DNA from: Chloranthus sessilifolius
Lineage: Eukaryota; Streptophyta; Magnoliopsida; Chloranthales; Chloranthaceae
NCBI GenBank assembly: GCA_021018995.1
Contig: JAJIZI010000022.1
Span: 1 to 64,000 of the forward strand
DNA: 64,000 bases
Direction: 5' to 3'
In this document: piece by piece, positions 10,078 to 21,182 of the stretch
Layout: each line of letters begins with the position of its first letter
Numbering within the stretch: the stretch's first letter is position 1
The notes under the pieces: model-generated
Told to the model about the DNA's origin: nothing
What the model saw: the letters and a program-made list of their open reading frames with translations, nothing else
Databases searched by the model: none
Program-made: the position numbers and the translations under genes

Positions 10078-10718
10078 ACTTAAAATGGAGGAAAACAAAA
10101 GCCCAAATACTGGCTACCACAGATCTAGAACAAAAAATTTTGAGCGAGAATGGATAGAAACAATACCGCGATCTAGGGTTTGTTTTTGGTAGTCGCTTTG
10201 TTGTCTGAATCGCCTAACCGATCGACTTTGATCTCTAAAATGGAACGCTCAAACAATTAGGAACAAAACGGCTGATATCCTTGAGGAGCTCGTGTGAGAA
10301 GCGAGTGAGCTAGGGTTTTAGTGGAGCGTCGCTCTGCAGAGAGTATTTGCAAATACAACGCTAACTTCAAAACGACTAAATATACTTGAAGCTAAAATCG
10401 CAAAGCACCTTTAAGTTTTCGAAAAGTTCCAAAAGAGCCCTTCTTATTACTTCGAATGGCAAAAGTGCCTTTCGACAAGTAGATAGCTTCGGAAGATTAT
10501 TTCAAAGGACTTAGCTTCAGAACCGTCTATTCGAAAAGGAAATGTTATCATAATCAACTATTCGAAAAGAACATCTTTGTTTTCGAGCAGTTCATTGCAG
10601 CTCCAGAATCTATTCGAATAGAACTTTGGACTTTGCGAAAAGTAATTTTTTCTTTTATGATTTGAACTTTAAGTGTAATTAAACTATGCGAAAAGGAAAA
10701 GAAATGAAACAGAGAAAT
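10078..10718 (-). promoter_or_regulatory. Internal promoter and TTCGAA-type motif array before the Athila aORF
   Basis: Between integrase and the aORF, on the minus strand, lie about ten TATTCGAAAAG / CTATTCGAATAG / TTGCGAAAAG motifs (10400-10690), a TATA-like TATATTTA (10377-10384) and a roughly 300-base leader with telo-boxes AAACCCTAG at 10310-10318 and 10173-10181. The motifs resemble the TTCGCAAAG/TATTCGAGGAG motifs of this element's LTR. This repeats, in an unrelated lineage, the layout seen before the chromovirus aORFs. Promoter function is inferred. Confidence 0.55.
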
Positions 10719-11989
10719 TTAGTAAAAACTATGTTGTACAAACATAATATACAATTTTCTACCATCAGATTTTGGAGATTCGTGATGATGATGGGCAAAG
10801 ACAAGCTCGAATGTTGTCAATGCATGGCTTGAGCCTCGACCATTTACCTTAATGACTCTTCCATCATTGGGGTCTGAAATTTCCACGCTCTCGAGGGGAG
10901 GCCTTGATGACGATGTATGGCCCTTCCATCGGATCTCAATTTGCGGAAAGAATTTAAGTTTAGAGTTGAATAACCATACCTTAGAGCCGGGTATGAACTC
11001 TTTTCTCATTAAACTCCTATCATGAAATGATTTGACTTTCTCCTTATACAATCTGGAGCTTGTATAAGCATCCATCCGCATGACTCTTCCAATTCAAAGT
11101 GAGTTGAAGTTTCTGTGATTACCAAAGAAGTTAGATCCATATTAAATGTTTTAATAGCCCGTAAAGCTTTGTATTCTAACTCTCTTGGCAAATGACATGC
11201 TTTGCCATAGACCGCCTAAAGGGGACATTCAATTGGAGTTTTGTAGGCGCTCAGATGCCCACAAAGCATCATTCACCTTAAATGACCAATCCTTTCTCTT
11301 TCTTTCTTTTTCCAAAATGTATTTGATTTTCTATTGGAAATCTCCACTTGTCCACCGTTTGTGGATGATAGGGAGTGGCTACTCTATGAGTGATGAGTAC
11401 TTTTCAATAGAGCTTCAAACGCACATGTTGTAAAGTGGCTCCCCATCACCGATGATGGCTCGGAAAACCAAACTGGAAAAATGTGGTCCTTGAGAAATTT
11501 CAAAACCACTTTGTGATCATTTGATTTAGTAGCTATGGCTTCAATCCACTTGGAGACATAGTCCGCTACTAAAATGAAGTTATTTCCATTAGAAGGAGGA
11601 AAGGGCCCATGAAATCTATTCCCCATACATCAAACACTCAACTACTGTGATTGGTCATGCGGGGCATTGAGTTTCTTTTGGAAATACCGCTTTTGGCGCT
11701 GCAAGATTTACATCGTAAGGCATCTTTAAAGATTGTGGGCCAATAGAAACCACATCGCAGAATTTTGCAATTGCTTTATTGTTAATCAATGGCCTCCACA
11801 GCTTCATGACACATTGACAATATGCCGTGGAATTCATGGTCCGGGACACACTTTCCGATCACTTGGTCCGCACAATTCTTGAATAGATAAGGGTCTTCCC
11901 AAATGAAATTTTAACTTGTGAGAAGAAAAGATCTTTATCCATTCGATTCCAATGTTGAGGAATCATCCAAGCCAAGAAGTTGACTATGT
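10719..11989 (-). pseudogene. Athila-like integrase, broken
   Basis: Reading down from about 11989, zinc-domain remnants (CHEAVEAI-like wording, then FYWP-equivalent FLLAHN) come first at 11850-11700. The core follows at 11626-11384: [21 protein letters not shown], then [11 protein letters not shown] and the region of the second Asp (SSVMGSHF). The C-terminal part is at 11191-10719: CHLPRELEYKALRAIK, RLYKEKVKSFHD and WLFNSKLKFFPQIEIRWKG. These are standard Athila integrase landmarks. Several frame changes and stops separate the segments, and no chromodomain follows. Confidence 0.85.
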
Positions 11990-13380
11990 TTGCAAACCAA
12001 GGATCGTGGGTATTGATGGCAAAAAGTTGCTCATCGAAATGATTCATTAATGGGTAAGCTATCATCCTCGTCGATTGAGAATTCGGATAAGTGATCACCA
12101 CCACATTCTCCACTCCTTTCTTATCCTTAATCAGATCAAACTCTGTAATAGGAGGATCCATCGATTAATAACTGGGCTTGGTATCCTTCTTAGACGGAAG
12201 GTACTTTAGGGCGAGTGGTCAAGAACACCACAATTTGTGAACCTAAAACATAAGACCTGAATTTTTCCAATGCAAACACAATGGCGGACTCTTTCTCGTT
12301 GTTGTGTAGTTGAGCTGGGCATCTATCATGGATCTGCTGGCATAAGCTATGACATGGGGAAGCTTATCCTTTCTCCGCCTAGGACAGCTCCTAGGGCATA
12401 GTCCGATGCATCACACATCAGCTCAAAGGGTCTTGAATAGTCGGGGACCGCAAGATGGGTCAAATCGACATTTCTTAAGGACCTCAAAGGTCATGCATTC
12501 ATCGGTAAATACAAAAGGTACATCTTGACACGATGAAATGACAGAGTGGCTTGGAAATTTCTTGAAATCTTTGATGAACCTCTATAAAATCTGCATGCCC
12601 TAAAAACTTCGATTTGCTTAACAGCCTTGGAGGAGGCAAATGTGCAATTAGATCAATTTTGCTTGGTCCACCTCTATGCCTTTATGGGAGACCACATGTC
12701 CTAGGACAATGCCTTGGTGACCATAAAATGACTCTTTCGACTTAGAACCAAATTGGTTTCTTCACATCTTTGCAACACCAACTTGAGGTGGTGTAAGCAT
12801 TGGGAAAAGTCGCTCCATAAATTGAAAAGTCATCCATGAAGATCTCCATGAATTGATCAATCATGGAAAAGATGGCATACATGCATCTTTGAAAAGTAGC
12901 AGGGCATTGCAAAGACCAAAGGGCATCCTCCTATAGGCAAAAGTGCCAAAGGCGGTGAAGGTGGTCTTTTCTTGGTCCTGTGGTACAGGATCTGGTTGTA
13001 ACCAGTACCCATCAAGGAAAGCAGTAAGCTTTGCTGCAAGCTTATCAAGAATTTGGTCAATGAAGGGAGGGGAAATGGTCTTTTCTTGTCATGGTATTCA
13101 ATTTTCTGTAGTCTATGCGGACCCTCCATCCACATTGTTTGTCCGGTGGACATAAGTTCAGATTCAAATTCTATAATATGATGCAGATTTCTTAGGCACC
13201 ACCTGTGGGTGCTACCCAAGCAGAATCAAATGGGGTAAATGACCCCAAAGATTGACATCTATGACTTTACAACTTCCTTCATAACCACCTCTTGCATGTG
13301 AGGATTCAGCCTTCTTTGCATTTCTCTGGAAGGCTTTGCATCCTCCTCAAGGTGGATCTTATGCATGCAAACAAATTGGT
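11990..13380 (-). pseudogene. Athila-like reverse transcriptase and RNase H, broken
   Basis: RT landmarks on the minus strand, in shifting frames, are RIDYRKLN near 13110, FAYRRMPFGLCNAL near 12910, the catalytic FMDD (12829-12837, intact) and GIVLGHVVSHKGIEVD near 12710-12680. RNase H follows with YYASRTLN-type wording near 12330, NNEKESAIVFALEKF near 12290, then DLIKDKKGVENVVV at 12140, where the last Asp-containing motif is altered. The intact enzyme would copy element RNA into cDNA. At least five frame breaks make this copy inactive. Confidence 0.85.
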
Positions 13381-14284
13381 TTATTCCTCCCAAATCAGCA
13401 ATGGTCCAAAATTGCTTTCTTGTGCTGTTTTAGAACTACTAACAGCTCCTCTTCTTGCTCCTTTGTGAGGGAGGAAGTAATAATAACAGGCAATGTTTGA
13501 TGATCTCCCAAAAATATATATTTCAGATTTTTGGGTAGCTGTTTGAGTTCTAATTCTGGTGAAATTTGAGAAAAGAAGGTAGCAAAGGTACCTTGGTAAC
13601 TTGTGGAAGAGGAGAGTAGCGGGTTTCAAGAAGGGGAACTTGATGATTGTTTGTGAGTGCCTTGCACAAAGTTGACTCCTTTGAATTTGATCTCCCTTTT
13701 CCTTCTTTTCCAATGGATCCCCAATCATTTTTTTCTTCTGTGGTGGAGTCTTCACCTGCAAAGACTCCTCCACAAGTTCATCCATGATGTCAACATGAAA
13801 ACACTCTTCGAGAAATTGAGGTTGGTTAAGATTATAAACATTCAATTTGACTTTCATATTACCAAAAGAAACTTCCATGATACCCGACATTGAATACAAG
13901 CATTTGTCAGAGCTGTGAATGGTCTTCCTAAAATGACAGGATGGAAGTGTCTTTTAGTGGTTCCATGTCCAACACCGAAAATCAGCAGGATAGAAGAATT
14001 TATCTACTCCTACTAGCACATCTTCAATCAATCCCAGGTTTTCTCTCGGATCTGTCGATTAGTTGCAACACCACTTGAGTGGGTTTCAATTCTCCCAAAC
14101 CTAGCTTCTCATATCTGAATAAGGAAGCAGTTGACACTAGCTCCCGGATCTAGCGTAGCTTTCTCGATGGTATGCTCCCCAATGATGCAGATTGTGGGGA
14201 TTCAGGATCTTGCATTTTAGGGGTGTTGCAATGGATAGCACTTGGTTGATTCTCTCCAGAAAGGCCTTCTTGGATAGATGTATC
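13381..14284 (-). pseudogene. Athila-like aspartic protease and protease-RT linker, broken
   Basis: The aspartic protease motif LDPGASVN is readable on the minus strand at about 14128-14160, after YAKFLKEV at 14335-14300. The downstream linker (13899-13381) has the Athila hallmark SGIMEVSFGNMKVKLNVYN, then a charged low-complexity stretch. The protease would cut the Gag-Pol polyprotein. Stops around 14080-13920 separate the pieces. Confidence 0.75.
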
Positions 14285-14887
14285 CTAGATTGCCTTTTGT
14301 GGGTGCACACCTCTTTGAGAAATTTTGCATAGCGAGGACTGTTTGATTGCATCAAGCAGAGGTAGATTAATTTTAACTTGCTTGAATGTCTCCATCATTT
14401 CCTTAATTTTTGTGTTTCCTTTGTCAAAAGGAGAAACTGACTTCATTGCATGAGGAAATGGGAGGTGAGGAACAAATCTCTCCTCCTCATCTTTTTCAAC
14501 AATTTTTTTATTTTTCTGTTTTTCATTTTTTTTTGTTTTCTGAGGTAAATCAACAACCTCATTGCTTTTATCATGCTGTTGTTCCTGCACTTGTTCTTCA
14601 TCTTTTTCCTCTTCACTACCCACTGTGTTGTTTATTATTCTTCCACTTCTCAAAGTAGTCACAGCTTTGATTTCCTCATGGCCATTTGAGGATTCTCCAA
14701 CCATGAACTGTCCCTTAAGATTGTTCACAGGTTGGCTGGGTAGTTTGCCCTCCTCTCTCTTACCTAATGAATTTGAGAGTTGCCCCAGAGTTTCTTCAAT
14801 TTTTTAATGCTCATGTGAAGGTTCACATTGAGATGAGTTCCAAGATTTTGAAGTGAACTCAAGACCCGCTCTTCAAAGGTCGTGGAT
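14285..14887 (-). pseudogene. Athila-like gag-protease linker
   Basis: The frame 14728-14285 reads EEIKAVTTLRSGRIINN, a typical Athila landmark just upstream of protease, then an acidic/basic low-complexity block (EEEKDEEQVQEQQHD, KKNEKQKNKK), PHLPFPHAMK and FKQVKINLPLLDAIKQ, which normally leads into protease. The remainder up to 14887 is broken. Confidence 0.75.
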
Positions 14888-15960
14888 CTAGGAGGGCAGG
14901 GCTGGTGCATCGTGCATGGCTTGTTGTTGGTTAGGCTCAAAATTTGATTTATTATAAAAATTCGATATGGTCGAAAGGTGTTTGAAAGGTAATTGATTTT
15001 GAATGGTAATTTGATTCCACGAGATTAGGATGAGATCTCCATGGGTAGTCATTCGATTGCATCTGTCCATAAGACCGAAATGAGCTTGTTCCATCATGAG
15101 TTGAAATTGTGATGCGAAGGACATTGATCAATTGAATGAGTAGGGACCGCATATCGTATATGCCTCCTCTACTCTTGACCCATTTGGAGCTTTAAATGAG
15201 TCCATCAGCCTATCAAATTTTGTGGTTAAATTATCCACTTTCCTTTCCAGCTCATTGACTTCATAAACTTTCCCTCTTGTGAATTGGGGATTATTTATCC
15301 TAGCTGGATTCTCAGTGTCCCTTGACAGAGATTCCTGCTGGGTTGAATTTTCTCCAATTACCTCAAAGAGGTCCCAAACCTCTTCAACTGTTTTCTGCAA
15401 GTAAGACCCTCCACAAGAGGCATCCACCATGTTCTTGCCCTTCTGATCAGTTCCTTGATAGAAGCTTTGAACCAGCCATTTAGGAATTTGATGGTGAGGC
15501 ATTGCCTTAATGATTCTTTAAACCTTTCCCATGCTTCATGGAAAGTTTCAGTTGAGTTTTGGGAGAAAGAGATGATGCTTTGTCTTAGTTGGCTGGTTTT
15601 AGTCATTGGGAAATATTTTGACAAAAATTGACATTGCAAATCATTCCATGATGTGATGCTGTTTGGTGCTAACATAGATAACCATGCTCTAGCTTTGTCC
15701 TTTAATGAAAAAGGAAAGAGCCTAAGCTTGGTTGCCTCTGGACCAAGTCCAGCTATGTTAAATGTTGTGCACAAAGCCAGAAATTCATCAATGTGTTTGT
15801 AAGGGTCTTCCTTACTCAATCCATGGAATGAAGGCAACATTTGGATGGTGGAGGACTTAATTTCATAATTTCCCTCCACTGTGGGAAATTGAATGCAAAA
15901 TGGGGAATTATAAGCACCAGGGGCAAAGTAGTCTCTTAACAATCTCTGGTCTTGGCCCAT
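14888..15960 (-). pseudogene. Athila-like Gag (retrotrans_gag domain), frameshifted
   Basis: The 15960-15358 frame holds a clear Gag capsid-type domain: FPTVEGNYEIKSSTIQMLPS, FHGLSKEDPYKHIDEFLALC, RLFPFSLKDKARAWL, QFLSKYFPMTKTSQLR and ETFHEAWERFKE. A frame change near 15490 leads into 15502-15128 (PHHQIPKWLVQSFYQG, then LERKVDNLTTKFDRLMDSF), the usual Athila continuation; a degraded C-terminal part follows to about 14888. I do not see an intact zinc knuckle. Gag would assemble the virus-like particle. The chosen start is the first frame-consistent Met (15960); the true start may lie upstream. Confidence 0.88.
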
Positions 15961-16207
15961 TTCGGATATACATGATGTATGTCGGTTTCTTAGGAGTCTT
16001 TCAACTTCAATTTAACGGAGAATCTCAGATTGAGGGTTCTCTGCCAAACATACAACTACTCGAGAGAGGAATTTGGTACAAGACAAACTGTTGAATTACG
16101 TGCTTTCCTTTCCTTCATACACCGTAAGTCGCATGTAACAATGTAATTAATAAATGACTGATAAATAAATGAAAATAAACATAGGTCTATCTATTTTAGA
16201 ACAAATT
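15961..16207 (-). other. Untranslated leader of the Athila-like element
   Basis: About 250 bases lie between the primer-binding site and the first Gag Met on the minus strand. No other feature is seen. Confidence 0.5.
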
Positions 16208-16224
16208 CCCCGGCAGCGGCGCCA
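16208..16224 (-). other. Primer-binding site, tRNA-Asp type (Athila-like element)
   Basis: The minus strand reads TGGCGCCGCTGCCGGGG six bases inside the 5' LTR. It is complementary to the 3' end of plant tRNA-Asp apart from one base, the usual Athila primer. Its presence fixes the orientation of the element. Confidence 0.9.
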
Positions 16225-16230
16225 AAAACT

Positions 16231-18117
16231 TGTTGTCGCTCCACATGTGCCTTTTTTATGTGTATTTTGAGAACGAATTAATGAATAATAAGTTACATAA
16301 TTTTAAATTATGAAAGAGATATCAGCACATTGAGGGCTAACAATAGCCTGCAAGATCAGGGCCAATTGTAGTAAGTTTTAAAAGTGAGTATATTAAAGAT
16401 CGTCCACAGAGAATTAGTCTGAAATATGAGATAGACCTCCAGATCTGTGCTACCAGATCTGGCTCTATAATTATCTAGAAAGCAGATAAAAAGAGAGTGT
16501 TGGGTTTTTGTCACGTTTAACTAAAAGCAAATAAAGAAAAGAATTATCTAACTGATCCAGATTCAAGTTGGGGAAGTGATTAAAATAAATCAAATGGAGA
16601 AATAATAACTTTCTGTGATTTCGCCTTTGAATTTTAATGGAGAATCTGCAACTAAATAGAGTTGATTCAATCTTCATCTGGCTACCAGCACAGATGTAAG
16701 AGAAATAAATCTGAATTAAGGAAGGGGTTTAGACTTATGGTTATGATCTGTCCACTTAAATGGTCACAGATCATCCAATAGTTGTTGACCTATCCTCAAT
16801 TCAGAACATGAACATCACTGCAAGTGCTGTCAGAACTAGGTTACCAACGCTAATTCGTACAGGGGTAATGAATCAAGGGAAATTGCATGCAAAGTAGTGA
16901 ATCTAAAGGAGTCTAATGCACTAAGGTGATCAATAAGAACCCTTGACATGAATCCAATGGAGAAAACACAGTTTACAGCAACCTTTTAAATTCAATCTTA
17001 CAATTACAGAGCACGGCTTTAGAAAGCCCTTACAATTACAGAGCACGGCTTTAGAAAGCCCTCAGACTAGCAGTCTTGAATCCGATCTCTTTGGCGTTAC
17101 AAAAGCACTCTCAGCAATTCTCAAAAAGCAAAAGAGAGGAAGAAATTACAAGGGGTACAGATAGACTATCTGACCGGAAGGAGGGAAATAGAAATGAAAA
17201 CTCAAAATCTGGATGCCTCAATTGGGCAAATGTCTTCTCAATTTATAGCTTTCCCTCTATCCTGCACAAGGCTGAATTGACCAATCAGAAGTGCTCAGAT
17301 CTGTATTGCCCAATGGCTGTTGAGCACGGGGATCCAGATCTGTTCTGGCCAATGAAAATGCTCTGATCTGGTTCAGCCAATCAGGCGTTAGAAGCATCAA
17401 TTCTGTTATGGGAATTCAAAAGTTTGTTTGAGCTTCTAGAAGTTCCCGCCAAGTGATTTCATCTTTGGGTTTTCACGTGGGGCGGAATATGCCTTTGGTT
17501 TGTGCTTGGAATCTTCCGGAATGTCTCTGGGCTTTTAATTACATTGGGGCGCGTGCAGAGTTTACTGAAATGCCCTTCAAAGTGGCTGTAAATCCCCAGT
17601 ATGCCATTTCGCAGAGTTTAAGGGTCTTTTCGCAAAGTAGGTTGGCTCCAGAAGTTCTTTTCGCAAAGCATAAGTTCTTTTCGCAAAGCAGAAGTTCTTT
17701 TTGCAAAGCAGAAGTTCTTTTCGCAGAGGACTTCTCTTCTTTTCGCAGAGGTAAATCTTCTATTCGAGGAGTGTTTTCTTCTTTTCGCAAAGTTCAAGGT
17801 TCTTTGCGAATAGTAGATGTTCTTTGCGAATTGAACTTTTAGCTTCCATTCTTCTTTGCGAATGGATCCTTCTTCTTCTTTAGGTCTTTTCTTGCTCTTT
17901 TAGGACCTTTTTAGCCATTGCTGAGGCTATTTCTTCACTCCCTCTTTGAGCTTGACATGCGTTGTCAGCTTTTTGATCATTTTAGGATGGTTTTCGGATT
18001 TGGACCTGTCTTTTTGGTTAGCTGCAATATGAACACTAAAGCACTTATTTAGTCCTCTCAAGGGCCTTTCAAGGCTCATGTTTAGGGGTGAAAAATGGTA
18101 TTTTTCACTACTTATCA
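16231..18117 (-). repeat. 5' LTR of the Athila-like element
   Basis: This 1,887-bp LTR starts, on the minus strand, TGATAAGTAG at 18117 and ends GACAACA at 16231. A TATA-like GCTATAAATT lies at 17241-17247, with the TTCGCAAAG/CTTTGCGAA array (17625-17845) about 400 bp upstream of it. The match to 3992-5857 is near-perfect except for clustered differences at CAG/CTG sites and in the array. Confidence 0.93.
17625..17845. repeat. TTCGCAAAG / CTTTGCGAA motif array in the right LTR
   Basis: This is the same array as at 5385-5600, with four or five direct GAAGTTCTTTTCGCAAAG-type units and several inverted CTTTGCGAA units. Unit number and spelling vary between the LTRs, as expected for tandem repeats. 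Confidence 0.8.
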
Positions 18118-18743
18118 CGCCCCACGAGGAGAGGGCAACGGATTGCGTGAAGCACTACTCCATCGCTTCATGGGGCTGTAGCTATCGGTTGTGGAAGAAG
18201 GCCCTACCCGTTCATGGGGCAACAATAGCACTACCACAGCAGGACCCTCCAGTAGGGGGAGCACCACCTGTCATTCCACCCGCTGAGGGAGCCCCATCAC
18301 AGACCTCAATGCCAGCTGGGAGGCAGCCCATAGTGCCTCCTACCACATCTGCTATGCCACCTTCACAGTCGGCGGCTGCCACACCTACATCACCCTACCG
18401 CCGCTGAGCAGCTCACCCAATGCCCATGATAGAGGATGTGTTGGACCGGATGGAGGCCAACAACCAAATGATGAACCGGTGCATGAACTTCTTGATGTAC
18501 CACACCATGCGGTATATCTACCCGTTAGATTATCAGCAGCGTCTCACGCAGGAGGAGGCGTGGACTGCGGGCCGGACCGCCTTTCACTTGGGTGCCGCCT
18601 TTCACGCGAGTACCTCTACTACTGATGCATCCGGCTTGGTGCCCCTACAGCCTGCTGAGATGAGCCAACCACCACCAGAGCAGCCAGCCCAGACAAAGCA
18701 GCCCGCCCCAGCAGTAGATCAGCCGGGAGAGGGGACGGCGTGA
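18118..18743 (+). pseudogene. aORF of chromovirus A, 3' part
   Basis: This continues the gene interrupted at 3991; the first five bases are the target duplication. It codes a proline/alanine-rich stretch (PPVIPPAEGAPSQTSMPAG), a stop at 18405-18407, then a conserved C-terminal segment (IEDVLDRMEANNQMMNRCM, then YHTMRYIYPLDYQQRL) that looks helical, and a PQ-rich end to TGA at 18741-18743. The segment matches C at 42285-42400 (MEANTRQMVENNHLLNRRL, then MRFMYPADY). Without the insertion the gene would be about 500 codons. The stop overlaps a GTGAGC donor-like sequence. Confidence 0.72.
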
Positions 18744-18995
18744 GCTTGAGTGAAAGATATTTCTTTTTTTATTGTAATTAAAACAATGTACATGCTCAAC
18801 TCTGTAAATTTTGGAAATTGATAATGAAATCTAAATCATTTTTTTGAGAATTTAATTGCATTCCTTTCTGTTTCTTGCACTGTGTGATGTATGTCATCTT
18901 TTGTGTGTGGGTACGTGACACCGCAGGGTGTGGGGTACCACACCAACGCACCTTTGGGTTATTTTCGAGGACGAAAATTCCTAAGGTGGGGAGAA
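18744..18995 (+). other. 3' untranslated region and polypurine tract of chromovirus A
   Basis: A short AT-rich stretch is followed by TTCGAGGACGAAAATTCC and the polypurine tract AAGGTGGGGAGAA (18983-18995), immediately before the LTR start TGTAATATCC. The GAGGACGAAAA phrase before the tract recurs in C, G and H. Confidence 0.85.
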
Positions 18996-19594
18996 TGTAA
19001 TATCCTAAAAGTTTGAGCGTTAAACAGTGACCTTGAGATCCGTGCCTGGCTGGTCGTAGGTTTGACCAAGTGATGGTCAAACAGTGGACTCATGAAGTTA
19101 TGTGCTAGTGTGGGATTAATGTAATCTAAGTGTAGTGTATGATGTTAAATTTGAGTCACATACGTCTATCTCTGGTGTATGCGCTTAACACCGAAACAAG
19201 AGAGAAGGATATAAGGCTTTAATAACCCTAGGATTCTTTGTTTGGTTATTGAAGAGAGAGTTAAGAAGAGAGAGAGAGAGAGAGAGAGAGAAGGTAATTA
19301 ATTACCAAGGAGTTATTGTGGTTGGATTGGAAGGAAGATTGAGCATTGATTGCCGGATTCAACGCGTTTGGGATCGTTGAAGCAAAAGCTGGAACCCTAG
19401 CCATCAAACCCCAACAAATCAATCCTTTAAAGGGTTTATTGAGGTAAGTTTCATTAGATTTCAATACATAAAGATGTGATGAGTTTACTTCAGTCAAGCA
19501 TAGTTAGAATGATAGATTAAAGACTAGAAAAGAAAGAAAAATAGATAAGAAAAAGATTTGGAAGAACAGCCCGAAAGGGGGCTAAATCTGGCCA

Positions 19595-20015
19595 AATCGA
19601 TTAATCGAAATCGAGATTCGATTAATCGATTTTGGTCTAGAAGTTGAAAAGTTAGGGATGCCCGATTTCGATTAATCGATCTAGAAATCGATTAATCGAT
19701 GTTGAAGGTCGATTAATCGATTTAGAAATCGACTAATCGATTGGGTACCTTCAGTGGCTGGGAAACAAGACTTGGGGAAATCGACTAATCGAGTTGAGAA
19801 ATCGATTAATCGATTTTGGATTTTGATTAATCGATTTGGGATCGACTAATCAATTTCGGACTTTCGACTACTCGATTCTAGAATCGATTTAACAATTTTG
19901 GGATTTTCGATTAATCAATTTGGGATGGATTAATCGATTTTTGATTTCAATTAATCGATTAATCGATTTGGGGTTCGATTAATCGATTTTGGAAATCGAT
20001 TAATCGATTTTGGCA
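19595..20015. repeat. TCGATTAATCGA palindrome array in LTR A
   Basis: It holds about 13 ATTAATC and three or four ACTAATC sites, mostly as TCGATTAATCGA, every 20-35 bp. It is the same motif as upstream of this element's aORF (2395-2860). It lies between a splice-donor-like and an acceptor-like site. Confidence 0.85.
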
Positions 20016-21079
20016 GTTTCACTTGACTTTCTAGTTTGACCTTGAGGTTCATGGAGGGTCTAGGACCTTCTCTATTGCATCTTTAGTGATGTATTGCATG
20101 TGTTGTGATATACCATAGGTGGTACGTGTGAAAGCAAGCACAAGGAGCCACGTGGGACCTTGAGGCTTGGACCTTCAGAGACCTGAGGTAGGGAACACCT
20201 TGAACATGTACTTTAATTGCAAGAGCATGTATGTAGTGATATAGAGACCAATTTGAAAATGCTTTAACTGTAAAAATCTTTTAAAAAATGGGTGTGTGTG
20301 TGTGTGACACCAAGAAAATGATCAAGGCATCAGTGTGATGCGAGTAACTGAGACCAAGTAAGTTAATGAAAATGAGGCATCCCCAGGGGAAGAGAAAGTG
20401 ATAAAGGCATCAGTGTGATGTGAGTAATTTAGACATCCCAGGGATGTAAATAAGATTGAATAACTATTGTTAAGCCCTAACTAATATAAGATAGCATATT
20501 TAAACGGTGAACAACTATATGTAAAGCACATGTTATTTTTGTTATTTGAGGTTTAATTAGAATACCCCACCGACGTAGCGGGATACCCATGACTGACGCA
20601 GCAGGATATCCGTGACTGGTACGACGGCCAATCCGTACACCAGTACAGAGGTTTATCCGTACACAGTAAGCACATCCCAGGGATGTTGAGATGAGATTTA
20701 ATCCCGCAGTCTATTGAGAAAGGGGCTTGGGTAGTATTCTCAGGGAATACATATAACAACTGTCTATTTAGGCGACGATGGTGGGTATTCCATTGGGGCT
20801 CGATGCTATATTACATGGGGATTACTTAAGTTGAAGATTTAAGTTTTGCTTTAGGCCTGTTCGGTGTCGTTCATGATAAATTAACAGTAAAGTAAAACAT
20901 GCAAACTACCAGTAAACTTGAATGCAAATTGTCATCTTTAAACTGTTTTCTAGCAATTGCATAGACATATCATGCTTTGAATATCATGGAATATATGTGA
21001 GATTTTGACTTATATGTTCATTATGTCGTTCCCTATTGAGCTAGGATGTAGCTCACCCCTTTAGACTATACGTCACAAG

Positions 21080-21182
21080 TCCATTATTAGTAGCGGCCGA
21101 GGCTTCGGGAGACGTAGATCCGGGTGATTCGGATTACGTGCCTGGGGATGAGTTGGAGCCCCCTCCTGAGGACTTCTTCTAG
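21080..21182 (+). other. Conserved acidic mini-exon in LTR A
   Basis: After a pyrimidine-poor acceptor-like site (CGTCACAAG) an open frame encodes AAEASGDVDPGDSDYVPGDE, then LEPPPEDFF and stop. The same peptide, in the same phase relative to the acceptor, occurs in LTRs B, C and D, with related ones in G and H. The ATG-less frame suggests a last exon rather than a stand-alone gene. Confidence 0.5.

Larger units (their letters stand above)
3992..18117 (-). mobile_element. Complete Athila-like Ty3/gypsy element, 14.1 kb
   Basis: The element runs on the minus strand: 5' LTR 16231-18117, primer-binding site 16208-16224 (tRNA-Asp type), gag, protease, RT, RNase H, integrase (down to about 10719), an extra ORF (10077-7785), a long 3' region with a polypurine tract at 5858-5870, and 3' LTR 3992-5857. 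The LTRs are nearly identical apart from local clusters, so the insertion is fairly young. The gag wording (FHGLSKEDPYKHIDEF), the gag-pro linker with AVTTLRSGR and the integrase with a Y-x-K-x-CHLP-type motif identify the Athila lineage. Coding parts are broken, so it would have needed help in trans. Confidence 0.93.

Noticed and set aside
16208-16224. tRNA gene
   Set aside because: Only 17 bases match the tRNA 3' end, as expected of a primer-binding site; no cloverleaf. The same applies to 32040-32056, 35408-35419 and 62810-62827.
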